Shown here one piece after another: positions 8,701 through 18,513 of a DNA stretch of 45,045 nt. This stretch comes from Lautropia sp. (GTDB lineage Bacteria; Pseudomonadota; Gammaproteobacteria; Burkholderiales; Burkholderiaceae_E). Under the pieces are notes generated by a model, which saw only the letters and a list, made by a program, of their open reading frames with translations, did no database searches and was not told where the DNA came from. The translations under genes were made by a program, and so were the position numbers. Each line of letters opens with the position of its first letter. The stretch's first letter is position 1. The stretch lies in assembly GCA_030532425.1 (NCBI GenBank), contig JAUNLD010000018.1, positions 1-45,045 of the forward strand, read 5' to 3'.

Positions 8701-11060
8701 CCGGTGGCCGGCGTGTCGGGCTGCACATCGGTGGCTTCCAGCGGCTGTTCGTTCCATGTTGCCGGCCCCGTCAGCGCCAGACCCGAAGGCAGGATGTCGG
8801 TGATGGTCAGTGTGCCGGGGTGCAGAACCGATTCGGTGGCAAAACGGGGCGTGAGCGTCCAGCGCACGATCTGCCCGGCGGCTGCGGTCCCGGGGGCGGC
8901 ACCGGCCGGGGTGTGCATGGACTTGTTCAGGCGGCTGGCGACCGTGGGGGGAACCACTTCCAGATGGTCGTGCAGGCCGCTGAAATGATGATCGGGCAGG
9001 TTGGTGGTCCGCACCACGGCGCGGTTGCGGATGATGCTGCCGGGTGTGACCGGGGTGTTGCCCGCGCGCATCTGCGGCACGGGCGACAGCACCTCGATGT
9101 CGTGTGCCCATGTCTTGCGCAGCATCAGCCCATGTACGGTCATCGTGATGTGCCCCTGGCTGGGCAGGGTGTCGACCTCGGCCTGCACGTAACGCAGTCC
9201 CCCGGCCGCTTCGGCAGCCTGCGGGGTATCGAACCAGCGGACCTGGTCGGCGGGGCAGCGGTCCTGGCCATGAGCGGAGTGGCCGTCGGTGCCGGCCGGC
9301 AAGTTGCCATCGGTGGCGTTATGGGCGCTATCGGTACTGCTGAAATACAACCCGGCTGCCGGCGGGGGCGCGCCGTAACGCACACGGGGCGTGTGGCCGC
9401 CGGCACCATCCTGTATCTGCACCTGTGTGCGCAGGCCGGGGGCCGGATCAAAGGCCGTGCGGTCGATGATCTGGCAAAGACGCACGTTGTCATGCGGGAT
9501 GCTGGCCTGGTTGTGGTAGTGCAGTTGCAGGGCCGTCTGCTGGCCAGGCACCATCCGGTTCACCGTGGGCTGAGCCGGGATGGCGGCATCGGCTGGCGCC
9601 TGCACGGGTGCTGAGGCGTCCGTGTCGGGCACATGACGCAGCCGGGCCTGTGCGGTGTTGCGAATGCCGAAGTCGTGGCTGGCGGCATTGTTGCTGACAA
9701 GGTCGCCGCTGATGGGCTGACCGGTGATCGAGATGCCGTTGACCCCGACAAGCCGCAACGCATGCGACACGGCCTGCCCCGAGGCGGGATAGTCGCCGGC
9801 ACTGCTCCAGAGCAGCAATGTCTTGTGGGCCACCCAGACGCTGTCGTCCGGCAGGGAGCTGCCGTCGGCGGCCTGCGTGGGTTGATGCTGCTGCCGGGTA
9901 TCGAGACCGCGCAGTCGCAGGATCAGTCGATGGTTGACGGTGTCGTGCTGGACTACCTCGCATTCCCCGCCGTTGGCGACGGTATGGCGTTGTGTCGAGG
10001 ACTGGGGGCCGGTGTCGAGAACCTGGTCCCGTGTGGGCAGCGGGCCGCCAAAGAGGGCGGAGGGATGTCCGCTTCCCATGCTGCCGCAGCCCCGGATGAA
10101 ACCGCCACTGGACTGCAGGTGTGCGGGCAGCGGCCAGTTGGGCACCACGGTCGAGGGGGGATAGCCGCTGGTATCCAGTTCGAGGGTGAGCGGTTGCCGG
10201 GGGTCGAGCTGTTCGACGCCCCTGATGCCGGCGCCATTGACCTGACGCGCCCGCAGCCCGATCCGCACGCGGTGATAGACACCCGGTGTTCCATCGGGTC
10301 CATTGTCGGGGCGATACCCATGAGAAGGCATGGTGCTGTCGCCCGCCTCGTCGATACTGACGTCGTAGAAGGGGGCCGCGCTGATCCTGACGGACCGGGG
10401 ACTGCCACTTTGTCTGGGTCTGGGCGTCAGGCGGGAGCTGCCGGAAAAACTGGGCTTGGGGATGTAGCCGCCATTGGGGGCGGTGCCCAGCGCCCGCACC
10501 GTGAAGATCACTTCGGTACGGGCCTTGCCTCCCGTGTAATCCCCATACCGGCAGTCGATGGTCTGGCCGTCGGCACTGATGGAGGAACCGGGTTGTTGGC
10601 ATGCGGCCGGAATCTCGTGCCAGACGGCGCCGATGGTGCCTGCGCCAGGCTTGCCCGCTTCCAGACGGGCAAGGGTCAGCCGGACATGAACATCCTGATC
10701 CGCTCCGTTGAAGTCGAAGCGGATCCGGTACTGGTAGGTGTCGTTGGTGCGTACCAGGTGCTCGAACTTGCTGGCGCTGACCGCTGGCACATGAAACCCT
10801 GCGCCACGGGCCGGATCAAAGGGGGCTGTGCCAGTGCTGTAGAGATCGTTGAGAACCCGTACGAGCTGTGCCTGGGCAGGGGATACCACGCCGCAACACA
10901 GGCCCAGGCCCAGCGAGAGCAGGGCAGTCAGGCGGCGAAGCGGAAAGCCTGCCCGTGGCGTGGCGGGAGAAGACGCGACGATGGACACCGCCCGGGATGC
11001 AGCGGTGGACGGGCTGGCAGGACTGGATGGCGGAGAAAGGGCACGCATGGGCCGTTGCAT
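5745..11060 (-). CDS. Giant secreted modular surface protein (SdrD_B/DUF11 type), paralogue B
   Basis: This complete gene codes for about 1,771 residues from the ATG at 11060; two in-frame GTG codons at 11063 and 11066 and an ATG at 11048 are alternatives, and none has a strong Shine-Dalgarno sequence. A signal peptide with a hydrophobic core (LLSLGLGLCCG) and an AQA cleavage site ends near residue 65. Module order matches paralogue A: beta-rich N-terminal half with DUF11-like segments, an SdrD_B-like module (QGRMLVDQNQNGQQDPDDW), three prealbumin-like repeats, a DUF11 domain (VVVDHLPAGFRLEPGSI), and a second SdrD_B-like module (GQIFVDCNGNSVKDAEELG). The last 80 residues have no recognised anchor. 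It probably acts at or beyond the cell surface; export by the neighbouring barrel protein is an inference from gene order. It lies about 250 bp downstream of the barrel gene on the same strand. Confidence 0.88.
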   Translation of the reverse strand: MQRPMRALSPPSSPASPSTAASRAVSIVASSPATPRAGFPLRRLTALLSLGLGLCCGVVSPAQAQLVRVLNDLYSTGTAPFDPARGAGFHVPAVSASKFEHLVRTNDTYQYRIRFDFNGADQDVHVRLTLARLEAGKPGAGTIGAVWHEIPAACQQPGSSISADGQTIDCRYGDYTGGKARTEVIFTVRALGTAPNGGYIPKPSFSGSSRLTPRPRQSGSPRSVRISAAPFYDVSIDEAGDSTMPSHGYRPDNGPDGTPGVYHRVRIGLRARQVNGAGIRGVEQLDPRQPLTLELDTSGYPPSTVVPNWPLPAHLQSSGGFIRGCGSMGSGHPSALFGGPLPTRDQVLDTGPQSSTQRHTVANGGECEVVQHDTVNHRLILRLRGLDTRQQHQPTQAADGSSLPDDSVWVAHKTLLLWSSAGDYPASGQAVSHALRLVGVNGISITGQPISGDLVSNNAASHDFGIRNTAQARLRHVPDTDASAPVQAPADAAIPAQPTVNRMVPGQQTALQLHYHNQASIPHDNVRLCQIIDRTAFDPAPGLRTQVQIQDGAGGHTPRVRYGAPPPAAGLYFSSTDSAHNATDGNLPAGTDGHSAHGQDRCPADQVRWFDTPQAAEAAGGLRYVQAEVDTLPSQGHITMTVHGLMLRKTWAHDIEVLSPVPQMRAGNTPVTPGSIIRNRAVVRTTNLPDHHFSGLHDHLEVVPPTVASRLNKSMHTPAGAAPGTAAAGQIVRWTLTPRFATESVLHPGTLTITDILPSGLALTGPATWNEQPLEATDVQPDTPATGMTTVRWTLPNVSPFAGPVDQAPALPPLHYHTRVLTHTTENQVLRNLAHISAGAGDDSPDCQYDAASQSLAACAKGAEAHLRVQTPPGWVIDPAGVQGRMLVDQNQNGQQDPDDWPLPGLCVQLSGTTTRGHPVHYATLTNAEGVFDFSHQGKSRLYAGRHCEGQVLTDFPGINAGTYQLHAPALPKGMTPGRSMAGRGGGTVTAQRIDDIRLTPRAWADNYVFSAIAHPARLSLNAILHNTHGGQASASDIRLGARHVQDAHAPLHGPADSPALRHAALPPGRYRLAGNLLPGYRQEPWQCVLNGQTHALPANAPTLDLGYGDTALCTLGYQDLPGQLTLDTAVINSHGRHARPEDFVLHADGPVHLSGTRGSPAITAVSVPAGTYTLQSDTLPNYVSGAWQCEGGTLVDDRVTVANGQQVHCSLSHTDQPVSLTLVVDMRNDHGGTATLADVPVTAQGPASISGISGTRAVTVAPVSPGVYELATPALPGYRIGKWVCSGGTLVGNRLTLGDAMNITCRIELKDIPATLNVSKTVDGALTPVAGTDDEHLLSYRIRVQHGSGADGRYTLTELPGFDPDVQVLAVQASRNGRALARPPSPAGHGGWRLAEGQALAIGAEDLYQVQFRIRVPYGSPVANNRCTPGGSTGHGLFNQVRLDNLASDAEGSAPQLAQACLDTPVPTLRARLSIDKRSPRRSIEVGDTLDYQLRIRNSGSGAAITPVVVDHLPAGFRLEPGSIRIQGAHQTALSQQGRLLRITLDQVGAPRHTSRNDARPDNEVVIRYRLRATVGSQEGDGINRAHVECLMPDGRSTTRCSNEARWKVKVLPGIFSEEACLTGQIFVDCNGNSVKDAEELGIPGVRLYFQNGTWLQSDAHGKYSHCGLRPRTHVLKVDSRTLPRRSRLVTSSAQNSGDAHSLFIDARKGMLHRADFIEGSCSASVLQQVRTRQVQVGAASAQANAGITPMPSPAQQPIYFRSRTTRQGR
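7118..8016 (-). repeat. Three tandem prealbumin-like modules inside paralogue B
   Basis: The same three-module block as in paralogue A sits at the equivalent place. The first copy is the most divergent, with a longer insert between the HGG and PGRY positions. The third copy carries the CSGGTLVGNRLTLGDAMN segment shared almost word for word with paralogue A. Boundaries are approximate. Confidence 0.7.
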
Positions 11061-11250
11061 CACCACCGGCGGTCGGCCGGCGCGTTCTTACCGGGATGAG
11101 CTGATTGTGCAAGGGCGGGGCGACGGGATGCCCCGGCACACGATGGGCGGGAAGCGCTGCGTGATGAAAGGACTGCGTGTGTGGAAGGGGATCGACGCCC
11201 TGATGCCGGGGGCTCCCGGGGGCCCCGTGGTTTGTCTTGATGGAAAGGCA

Positions 11251-11275
11251 GGTGGGGCAAAGAAGATGCCCCGCC
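11251..11275 (-). terminator. Possible weak terminator hairpin after the beta-barrel gene
   Basis: An 8-bp stem with one G-T wobble (arms GGTGGGGC and GCCCCGCC) encloses a 9-base loop about 45 bases beyond the stop of the barrel gene. On the minus strand it is followed only by a short, interrupted pyrimidine run. It may attenuate rather than end transcription into paralogue B. Confidence 0.35.
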
Positions 11276-11317
11276 GCCCGGCCCCGCAGGGGAGGTGGGC
11301 AACGGGGCCAGGGAGGA

Positions 11318-14300
11318 TCAGCGATCGAGCGTGCGGTTGACGTTGGGGTCATTGCCACCAAACAGGCGCTCGTCAAACTTGAAGCGCAGACGCAGGTAGG
11401 CGCCCTGGCTGGTGTATTCGCTGCCGCTCAGGTCGGGGTCGCGGAAGCCCGCCCAGTTGTAGCCGCCCGACAGCCACAGGTTGGCCGTGACCAGATAGCC
11501 CAGCTCGGCACCAGCGGCGTTCTGGCTACTGCTGCCCGGCGTCCACATCCGGTGGAACATGCCGCTCACGTCCCAGCGCTCGGTCAGGCTGTAGGTGAGG
11601 CGGCCACCGGCCAGCCAGGCGCGGAAGCTGCTGTCGGCACTGCTGAGGAAATCTGTCTGACGCTTGCCCGCAAGGCGGCCGGTCAGCCACCAGTTGCGGT
11701 TGGGGTGCCAGTCGCTGACGATGCTGCCCACATGCTTGACATAACCATTGGCGCGTTCTTCGGCACCCGCGGTCTGCATGACCGGATCGCGTCGCCGCCA
11801 GTATTCGTAGCGGAACAGCGTGTTGACGCGGTTGGTGTCGGTGTCGCGGTAGGCCAGACCCAGCTGGAAGCGGTTTTCGTAGCGCTTGGGGGTCTGGCTG
11901 CCAAAGTCGTTGAGCAGGTAGTAGTTGCGTACCAGGGCCGTCCAGTCGCGGGTAAGGCGACGCGACAGGCTGATGGTGGACAGCCAGCTGTCATAGCCCG
12001 ACAGGTACGGATCGGCCTGCGCGGAGGGGGTATCGCCGGGGGTGACCACACGCTGCCCACCGGTATGACGCCACTCCAGACGGTTGGCCAGCAGCCAGCG
12101 GTCGGTGGGGCGCCATTGCAGGCCGGTGGTGATGGCGGTGGCGCTGCGGTCCGTGCCGTCAAGGATGTGCAGGTATTCGGCTCCTGTCTGCAGGCTGAGG
12201 GTGGGGGAGAGACGCCAGGTGTTGCGCACGCCGTTGGCCCACTGCGCCTGCCGTGCGCTGATGGCATCGTACATGCGGTATTCGCTGTAGATGTTGCCAT
12301 CTTCCATGTATTCGGTGTCGATGCCCAGCACCAGGGCGTCACTGCGATAGGGGCTGGCCACCTGCGCACCGGTACGCGGATCGGTGATGGTCTGGCTGGT
12401 TGCCACGGTCGAGAGGCCGGTGTTCCATTCATAACGGGCAAAGAGGCCTGCTTTTTCCTGGAACTGCCAGCGGGTACCCACGGCGGCGCGGCGGTGCGCG
12501 CTGTGCTGGATGTCCTGTTCGACTTCGGCGCCGATGCGCCAGCTGCGGGTGGGCAGGTAGCTCAGGCCCAGTTGCACGGCGGTGTATTCCACCGGCACGC
12601 CGGCCAGGCCCGTTCCCACCTGGCTACCGTAGCTGGTGCTCCAGCCGGTGCCGGTGTTGTAGAGGGTTTCACCGCGAATCGGATCGAGTGCGCTGTTGCT
12701 GCTGCCGTAGAGGCCGCCACCAAAGCCCTGATTGACCAGGCCGATGCCATAGGGGGCGCTGAGATTGCTGCCCGTGACCAGGCCGCTACCGCTGGCGTTG
12801 CCGGCCTGCTCGTTGACGTGGTTGGCGCCCAGCTCGACACGAACCCTGGGGCTGAGGTCCAGCTGCACGCCGGCCTGCACCTGCGTGCGCTCTGCCTCGG
12901 TGCGGCGATCTTCCACAAAATGTCCACGTGTGAAGAGGGCCACGCCGACACGGTTTTCGCCACCTTCGCTGCTGCCATCGGCATGCGCTTCGGTGCTTTC
13001 GGCCGTGGGGGCCTGTGCGTCGCGCAGCACGCGGCGCGCCTCGGCACCGCCCTGGCGCTGTCCACCGGCAAAACTCGATGCCGGGTTGTTGAAGCCGGCA
13101 TCGCTTTCGCCATACCAGATGCCGGCGGCACCACGCTCACTTTCATAGCCGGCTTCGGCCCGCCAGGCATTGCCGGCGACCTCGCCGGTACGGTTGGCCG
13201 GGTCGAGGCTGTAATGGTGACCGCCGGCAGAATCGGCTGCCGAGCGGGTCCGGGCAATCTCTGCGCGCATCCAGCCGTTGTCGCCGATCAGCGTGCCGAC
13301 GTTGGCACTGGCCATCTCGAAGGGCGCCAGCGGGTTGCGGTCCTTCACCCACGATCCGCCCACGTCCACACTTTCGGTGGGCTGGTACTGGCCATTGACG
13401 CCGTAGACCCAGTACTTGTCACCCCCCTGGTCCACTTCATAGGTGATGCGTACCGACACCGGATTGAGGTTCTCGTCCAGCGAGGGTACGGGCCGGTTCA
13501 TCAGGATGCGGCCCGAGAACGGTTCGAAGCTGTAGTCGATGAAGCGGGTGAGGGGGCGGGTGTCGAGAATGCGTTGTGGGGCATGGCGGTCGCGGGTGAT
13601 GATGACGACCTGCTCGGTACCCAGCACGGCGTGGGCGGCATTGGTGACGGCATAGGGGCCAGAGATGCCGCGGCCCGGAAATTCCTCGACGACCTGACGC
13701 AGGCTGTCGTGCGCGGCAAAGCTGTCGAAGAAGCCTTTCTTGCCTTCAAGGTGTCCGCGCACGCCGGTGAGCGAACGTTCGTACTGGCCGAGGTTGCGTG
13801 CCTGGATGCGGGCCACCCGCCCCTGGCCGACGCGCTCGCTGGCGCCGCTGCCGGTGACGATGTCGCCATACAGCAGGTAGTTGCGGTTCTTGTCCAGGCG
13901 CACGTACAGGCGACTGTTGCTCTGTGCATCGAAACCCGTGACCGAGCTGTCACCATAGACCGGGTACCAGCGCTCGGGGTCAAGGTCGCGGAAGAGCCGG
14001 TCGTTGCCGGGGTGCTCGCTGTCGTAGGCCATGGTCAGCAGCATGTCGCCGCGGACCTTGCCTTTCAGAAAGAAGGCGCTCTGGGCACTGGTTGTGTACT
14101 TGCCATTGCCACTGTGGCGCACCCAGTTGCGGATCTGGTCCTCGAAACCGTCATCGGGGCGGGTGTTTTCCAGTGTGAGGGTGCGGTCACGACGCAGCGA
14201 GATCACGCCTTCGACGAAACCGGCAGCGATCATCTCTCGCATCTCGGGCACGAAGTCGATCTCGCCGATGACCTCGACGGAGCCGGATGAGACACGCAGC

Positions 14301-14815
14301 TCGACCACCTGCGGTGCGGACGGTGCCAGCAGCAGCACCTCGGCACGACCGTTCTTCAGGTCGACGCGCATGCCAGGCTCCAGCGGATTCAGGTCGGCAG
14401 GGAACAGGCCTTTTTCATCACTCTGTGCACCCGGCAGTTGCAGGCGGCCACCTGAGGCCTGAATGTTGATGCTTGCCTCGCCCTGTACGGTCTGGTTGTC
14501 GTCGTCAAAGGCACGGATCTGCAGACGGACCGGGCTCTGGCCGTCGGCCGGCACGTTGTTGCGATCCACTTCGACGATGATGCGCCGGATCTTGCTGGCC
14601 TGCACGGATGCAGGCGCTGCGATGACATGATCGCTGACGGCAGGCATGGCTGCCCGTTGCAAATCGATCTGGCTGGAGTCCAGCGACGTGGCCAGCGCCA
14701 GACCGGGATTCAGGGCATACATGCCCAGCAAGGGGGCGGTCCAGTGCAAATGGCGTTTCTTCAGCCGACCGGGATGTTGCTGCTGACGCTTGACCGTGGT
14801 GTGATCGCCGCTCAT
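11318..14815 (-). CDS. Outer-membrane beta-barrel protein with N-terminal Ig-like domain
   Basis: The protein has about 1,165 residues. The ATG at 14815 is preferred over the in-frame ATG at 14863 because AGAGG precedes it by five bases. A basic, hydrophobic N-terminus ending GLALA looks like a signal peptide. An invasin-type (Big_1-like) Ig domain follows, with VEVDRNNVPADGQSPVRLQI near residue 80. Then comes a long series of alternating, aromatic-rich strands typical of an outer-membrane barrel: YPVYGDSSVTGFD, RLYVRLDKNRNYLLYGD, WRIGAEVEQDIQ, and the closing AYLRLRFKFDERL. No TonB box or plug domain is evident. Barrel proteins of this kind are often found beside DUF11-repeat proteins, so an anchoring or secretion role for the two giant proteins downstream is likely but unproven. 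It is the first gene of the minus-strand cluster. Confidence 0.75.
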   Translation of the reverse strand: MSGDHTTVKRQQQHPGRLKKRHLHWTAPLLGMYALNPGLALATSLDSSQIDLQRAAMPAVSDHVIAAPASVQASKIRRIIVEVDRNNVPADGQSPVRLQIRAFDDDNQTVQGEASINIQASGGRLQLPGAQSDEKGLFPADLNPLEPGMRVDLKNGRAEVLLLAPSAPQVVELRVSSGSVEVIGEIDFVPEMREMIAAGFVEGVISLRRDRTLTLENTRPDDGFEDQIRNWVRHSGNGKYTTSAQSAFFLKGKVRGDMLLTMAYDSEHPGNDRLFRDLDPERWYPVYGDSSVTGFDAQSNSRLYVRLDKNRNYLLYGDIVTGSGASERVGQGRVARIQARNLGQYERSLTGVRGHLEGKKGFFDSFAAHDSLRQVVEEFPGRGISGPYAVTNAAHAVLGTEQVVIITRDRHAPQRILDTRPLTRFIDYSFEPFSGRILMNRPVPSLDENLNPVSVRITYEVDQGGDKYWVYGVNGQYQPTESVDVGGSWVKDRNPLAPFEMASANVGTLIGDNGWMRAEIARTRSAADSAGGHHYSLDPANRTGEVAGNAWRAEAGYESERGAAGIWYGESDAGFNNPASSFAGGQRQGGAEARRVLRDAQAPTAESTEAHADGSSEGGENRVGVALFTRGHFVEDRRTEAERTQVQAGVQLDLSPRVRVELGANHVNEQAGNASGSGLVTGSNLSAPYGIGLVNQGFGGGLYGSSNSALDPIRGETLYNTGTGWSTSYGSQVGTGLAGVPVEYTAVQLGLSYLPTRSWRIGAEVEQDIQHSAHRRAAVGTRWQFQEKAGLFARYEWNTGLSTVATSQTITDPRTGAQVASPYRSDALVLGIDTEYMEDGNIYSEYRMYDAISARQAQWANGVRNTWRLSPTLSLQTGAEYLHILDGTDRSATAITTGLQWRPTDRWLLANRLEWRHTGGQRVVTPGDTPSAQADPYLSGYDSWLSTISLSRRLTRDWTALVRNYYLLNDFGSQTPKRYENRFQLGLAYRDTDTNRVNTLFRYEYWRRRDPVMQTAGAEERANGYVKHVGSIVSDWHPNRNWWLTGRLAGKRQTDFLSSADSSFRAWLAGGRLTYSLTERWDVSGMFHRMWTPGSSSQNAAGAELGYLVTANLWLSGGYNWAGFRDPDLSGSEYTSQGAYLRLRFKFDERLFGGNDPNVNRTLDR

Positions 14816-15410
14816 TCGGGCCTCTGTGTGCAATGGATGTCGTTGCGAACTGGCTTGGGTCACGCAAGGAAAAGTCAGGCTCCCGTCACCTCACGAGCAT
14901 GGCCGGCAAGGGAAGGGGGGCTGCTTTCCGGTTCGCGCGCCTGCTCGATCCGGTGTCATGAGCGTGTTGCATGTGCCATGACCGATTCGCTTCATTGTGG
15001 GACTTTTTCCTTTTGCTTCCGAATTTTCAGGTGCGTTTTTTGGCTTGAACAAGACGGTTTTTTGGTGCCTGTTGACCGAAGGAAAACAGCGGCTGATGGA
15101 AGGTCTGCTGGCGGTGTGTGCGTACTGGCCGGGATGCAGGGGAGCGCCGTCCTGTCAGGGGCGTGCTGTGAAAGAAAATGGTGAGTGCACGAACAAGTGA
15201 TGCCCTGCCGGAAGGCATCCGGGAGGCGATGAACGGTCGAAGGGGGAGCGTGGCCAGGCGGGAGCCCGTGCCGTGGCCGGAGGCTGTTACCAGTGTGCTG
15301 GTGGGCACCGGGAGGCCGATGGGTGCCGGGGATTGCCGGGACCCGGGAAGCTGATGGGCTCCGGGCGGCTGCCCGGGCCGATGGAATGGAGGAGGAAGGG
15401 GGGGGTGGGC
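14816..15410. other. Intergenic region, no gene seen
   Basis: About 600 bp separate the barrel gene from the sodA terminator. The part at 15000-15065 is clearly richer in A and T runs than its surroundings and is the likely promoter zone of the surface cluster, but I could not pick a convincing -35/-10 pair. The part at 15280-15400 is G-rich and carries loose, imperfect repeats of the type GATGGG-GCCGGG. Short open frames here lack protein-like composition. Confidence 0.5.
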
Positions 15411-15437
15411 AAAAAAAACGCCCCCGGCAGGGGGCGC
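15411..15437 (-). terminator. Rho-independent terminator of sodA
   Basis: Read on the minus strand, a perfect 7-bp GC stem (arms CGCCCCC and GGGGGCG, loop of four) is followed at once by eight T residues. It starts about 27 bases past the sodA stop codon, a textbook intrinsic terminator. Confidence 0.92.
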
Positions 15438-15463
15438 TGGTGTGTGCTCAGGGCATCAGCGGG

Positions 15464-16093
<630 letters not shown>

Positions 16094-16254
16094 GAGGGTC
16101 TCCTGTCTGGCGGTGGTGGGAACAAGGGGAAATCTGTGCGCGTGGTGGGGGCACCGGTTGTGTGCTCCCCGGAGGCCAGGCCGTCGTCTGGCGCGGGGCG
16201 CGGCAGGAGGGTGCTGCAGCCCCTGGCGCGCCGGCCTGGCCGGCTGGCAAGGCA

Positions 16255-16260
16255 AGTATA
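16255..16260 (-). promoter_or_regulatory. Candidate -10 element of sodA
   Basis: TATACT on the minus strand about 160 bases upstream of the sodA ATG is the best -10-like hexamer in this 318-bp gap. The hexamer at the expected -35 distance is poor, so an activator may help or the call may be wrong. I see no gene in the gap. Confidence 0.35.
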
Positions 16261-16411
16261 GCCGATGGTTTTGCTTGGGTATTGGGCGCAGCCTGCCCGG
16301 CAGACGCTGCTGCTGCCGGCCGGAGACGGCGTCGATGCTCCGCTGGCCTGACGGGGGGAGGGGATCGACGGTACCGCCATCGGCCGCCATCGGCTGCCCG
16401 TGTGGCCGGTG

Positions 16412-17629
16412 TCAGACCCGGCTGAAGATCAGTGTGGCGTTGGTGCCGCCGAAGCCGAAGCTGTTGGACATGACCACGTCCAGGGGCATCGTGCGGTTTT
16501 CGCGCAGAATCGGCATGTCGGCAGCAGCCGGGTCGATCGTCTCGATGTGGGCGCTGCCACAGGCAAAGCCTTCCTGCATCATCAGGATCGAGTAGATGGC
16601 TTCGTTGGAGCCGGCAGCGCCCAGCGCATGGCCCGACAGCGATTTGGTGGAGCTGATGAAGGGCACAGTCTGGCCCGCAAAGGCGGCGCGGACGGCTTCA
16701 AGCTCCTTGGTGTCACCGACGGGGGTGGAGGTACCGTGGGCATTGATGTAGTTGACGGCGCCACGGTCGCCGTGTTGGGCCAGGGCCATCTGCATGCAGC
16801 GGACGGCTCCTTCGCCCGAGGGCTGGACCATGTCGTAGCCGTCCGAGGTGGCGCCGTAGCCGGTCAGTTCACAGAGGATGTTGGCGCCGCGTGCCTTGGC
16901 GTGCTCGTATTCTTCCAGCACCAGGATCGACCCTCCGCCGGAGATGACGAAACCATCGCGGTGGGCATCGTAGGCGCGGCTGGCCTTTTCGGGGGTGTCG
17001 TTGTAGCCGGACGAGAGGGCTCCCATTGCGTCGAACAGCATCGTCATCTGCCACGACACTTCTTCGCCTCCGCCGGCAAAGACGATGTCCTGCTTGCCCA
17101 GCTGGATCAGTTCGGCGGCATTGCCGATACAGTGGGCACTGGTCGAGCAGGCCGAGCTGATCGAGTAGTTGACGCCCTTGATCTGGAAGGGGGTGGACAG
17201 ACAGGCGGCCACGGTCGAGCCCATCGTCTTGGTGACGGCATAGGCACCGATGCGCTTGACGCCCTTTTCACGCAGGATGTCGGCGGCTTCGACCTGAGCC
17301 GCGGGTGATGCCCCACCGCTTCCGGTGACGATGCCGGTGCGCGGGTTGGAAATCTGTTCGGGGGTGAGCCCGGCGCTGGCGATGGCCTCCTTCATGGCGA
17401 TGTAGGCAAAGGCGGCTGCATCGCCCATGAAGCGGATGACCTTGCGGTCGATGTGTTCCTTGGTGTCGATGCGGATGTTGCCTGCCACCTGCGAACGCAG
17501 TCCCTTCTCCTGGTAGACCGGATCGAAGCGGATGCCCGATGTCAGACCGCGGAGGGATTGCAGCACTTCTTGGCAGTTATTGCCCAGGCTCGACACGATG
17601 CCGATACCGGTTACGACAACTCGTTTCAT
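16412..17629 (-). CDS. fabB: Beta-ketoacyl-ACP synthase I
   Basis: The 405-residue condensing enzyme elongates acyl chains by joining malonyl-ACP to acyl-ACP, and is needed for elongation of unsaturated intermediates. The catalytic triad is intact: Cys161 (in [12 protein letters not shown]), His298 (in [11 protein letters not shown]) and His334 (in [12 protein letters not shown]). The C-terminal [14 protein letters not shown] is typical of KAS I/II, and the close link to fabA points to FabB rather than FabF. It lies 64 bp downstream of fabA on the same strand, the classic fabAB arrangement for anaerobic unsaturated fatty-acid synthesis. Confidence 0.95.
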   Translation of the reverse strand: MKRVVVTGIGIVSSLGNNCQEVLQSLRGLTSGIRFDPVYQEKGLRSQVAGNIRIDTKEHIDRKVIRFMGDAAAFAYIAMKEAIASAGLTPEQISNPRTGIVTGSGGASPAAQVEAADILREKGVKRIGAYAVTKTMGSTVAACLSTPFQIKGVNYSISSACSTSAHCIGNAAELIQLGKQDIVFAGGGEEVSWQMTMLFDAMGALSSGYNDTPEKASRAYDAHRDGFVISGGGSILVLEEYEHAKARGANILCELTGYGATSDGYDMVQPSGEGAVRCMQMALAQHGDRGAVNYINAHGTSTPVGDTKELEAVRAAFAGQTVPFISSTKSLSGHALGAAGSNEAIYSILMMQEGFACGSAHIETIDPAAADMPILRENRTMPLDVVMSNSFGFGGTNATLIFSRV

Positions 17630-17693
17630 CTATGCCTCCAGGATACTTGGCGATAGGCGGTGGGGATCGGGAAAGGGCGCTGGCCAGACGGGA

Positions 17694-18218
17694 TCAGAAA
17701 TCGTCCGTGCTGGTGAACAGGCCGACCCGCAGGCCGTTGCCTTCGTAGATCTTGCGACCGTCCACGCTCATTTCGGCATCGGCGATGCCCAGCACCAGCT
17801 TGCTGTTCATCACGCGCTTCATGTGGATGTGATAGGTGATCTTCTTGTGTCTGGGCAGCACCTGGCCACTGAACTTGACCTCGCCACAGCCCAGCGCACG
17901 GCCACGGCCGGGTGCGCCCGTCCAGCCCAGGAAGAAACCCACCAGTTGCCACATGGCATCCAGGCCCAGGCAGCCAGGCATGACCGGGTCGCTTTCAAAG
18001 TGGCAGCCAAAGAACCAGAGGTCGGGGGTGATGTCGAGTTCGGCGATGATCTCGCCGCGGCCGTACTTGCCGCCATCACGGGTGATGCTGACGATGCGGT
18101 CGATCATCAGCATGTCGGGCAGGGGCAGGCGGGCATTGCCGGGGCCAAAAAGCTGCCCCTTGCCGCAGGCGATCAGTTCTTCTTTGGTGTAGCTGTTTTG
18201 AGGAGCGAACTCGGTCAT
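17694..18218 (-). CDS. fabA: 3-hydroxydecanoyl-ACP dehydratase/isomerase
   Basis: The 174-residue cytosolic enzyme dehydrates 3-hydroxydecanoyl-ACP and isomerises the trans-2 product to cis-3, the branch point to unsaturated fatty acids. The hot-dog fold active site is present: His73 in [15 protein letters not shown] and Asp87 in GLDAMWQL. Length matches the family. The ATG at 18218 has AAAGGA upstream. It is the first gene of the fabA-fabB unit. The roughly 295-bp region upstream should hold its promoter, but I found no clear FabR-like palindrome. Confidence 0.96.
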   Translation of the reverse strand: MTEFAPQNSYTKEELIACGKGQLFGPGNARLPLPDMLMIDRIVSITRDGGKYGRGEIIAELDITPDLWFFGCHFESDPVMPGCLGLDAMWQLVGFFLGWTGAPGRGRALGCGEVKFSGQVLPRHKKITYHIHMKRVMNSKLVLGIADAEMSVDGRKIYEGNGLRVGLFTSTDDF

Positions 18219-18513
18219 GTCAGTCCTTTGGGCGTCTCGGGTCTACAGGCTGGCGAATCGATGACCCGGGACCGCATCGAGGCCGTGTCTTGCCACAAGG
18301 CCCGGCGGTCAATCCACAATGGTATGCGCAAAATGCGGATGCCGCAGGAGTACGCCAAGGCCGGGCGTCTTGCCAGCCCGGGGCTGGTCTGGCCGGGGCG
18401 CCGGAGGCGGCGACACGCGAACCGGGCGGGCTGACGTGTGGCCTGGGCGCCTGACGGCCGAAGGATGCACGGATACCGCAGCGACTGTCAATCGGCCTCC
18501 GGCGTTTTGTGGA

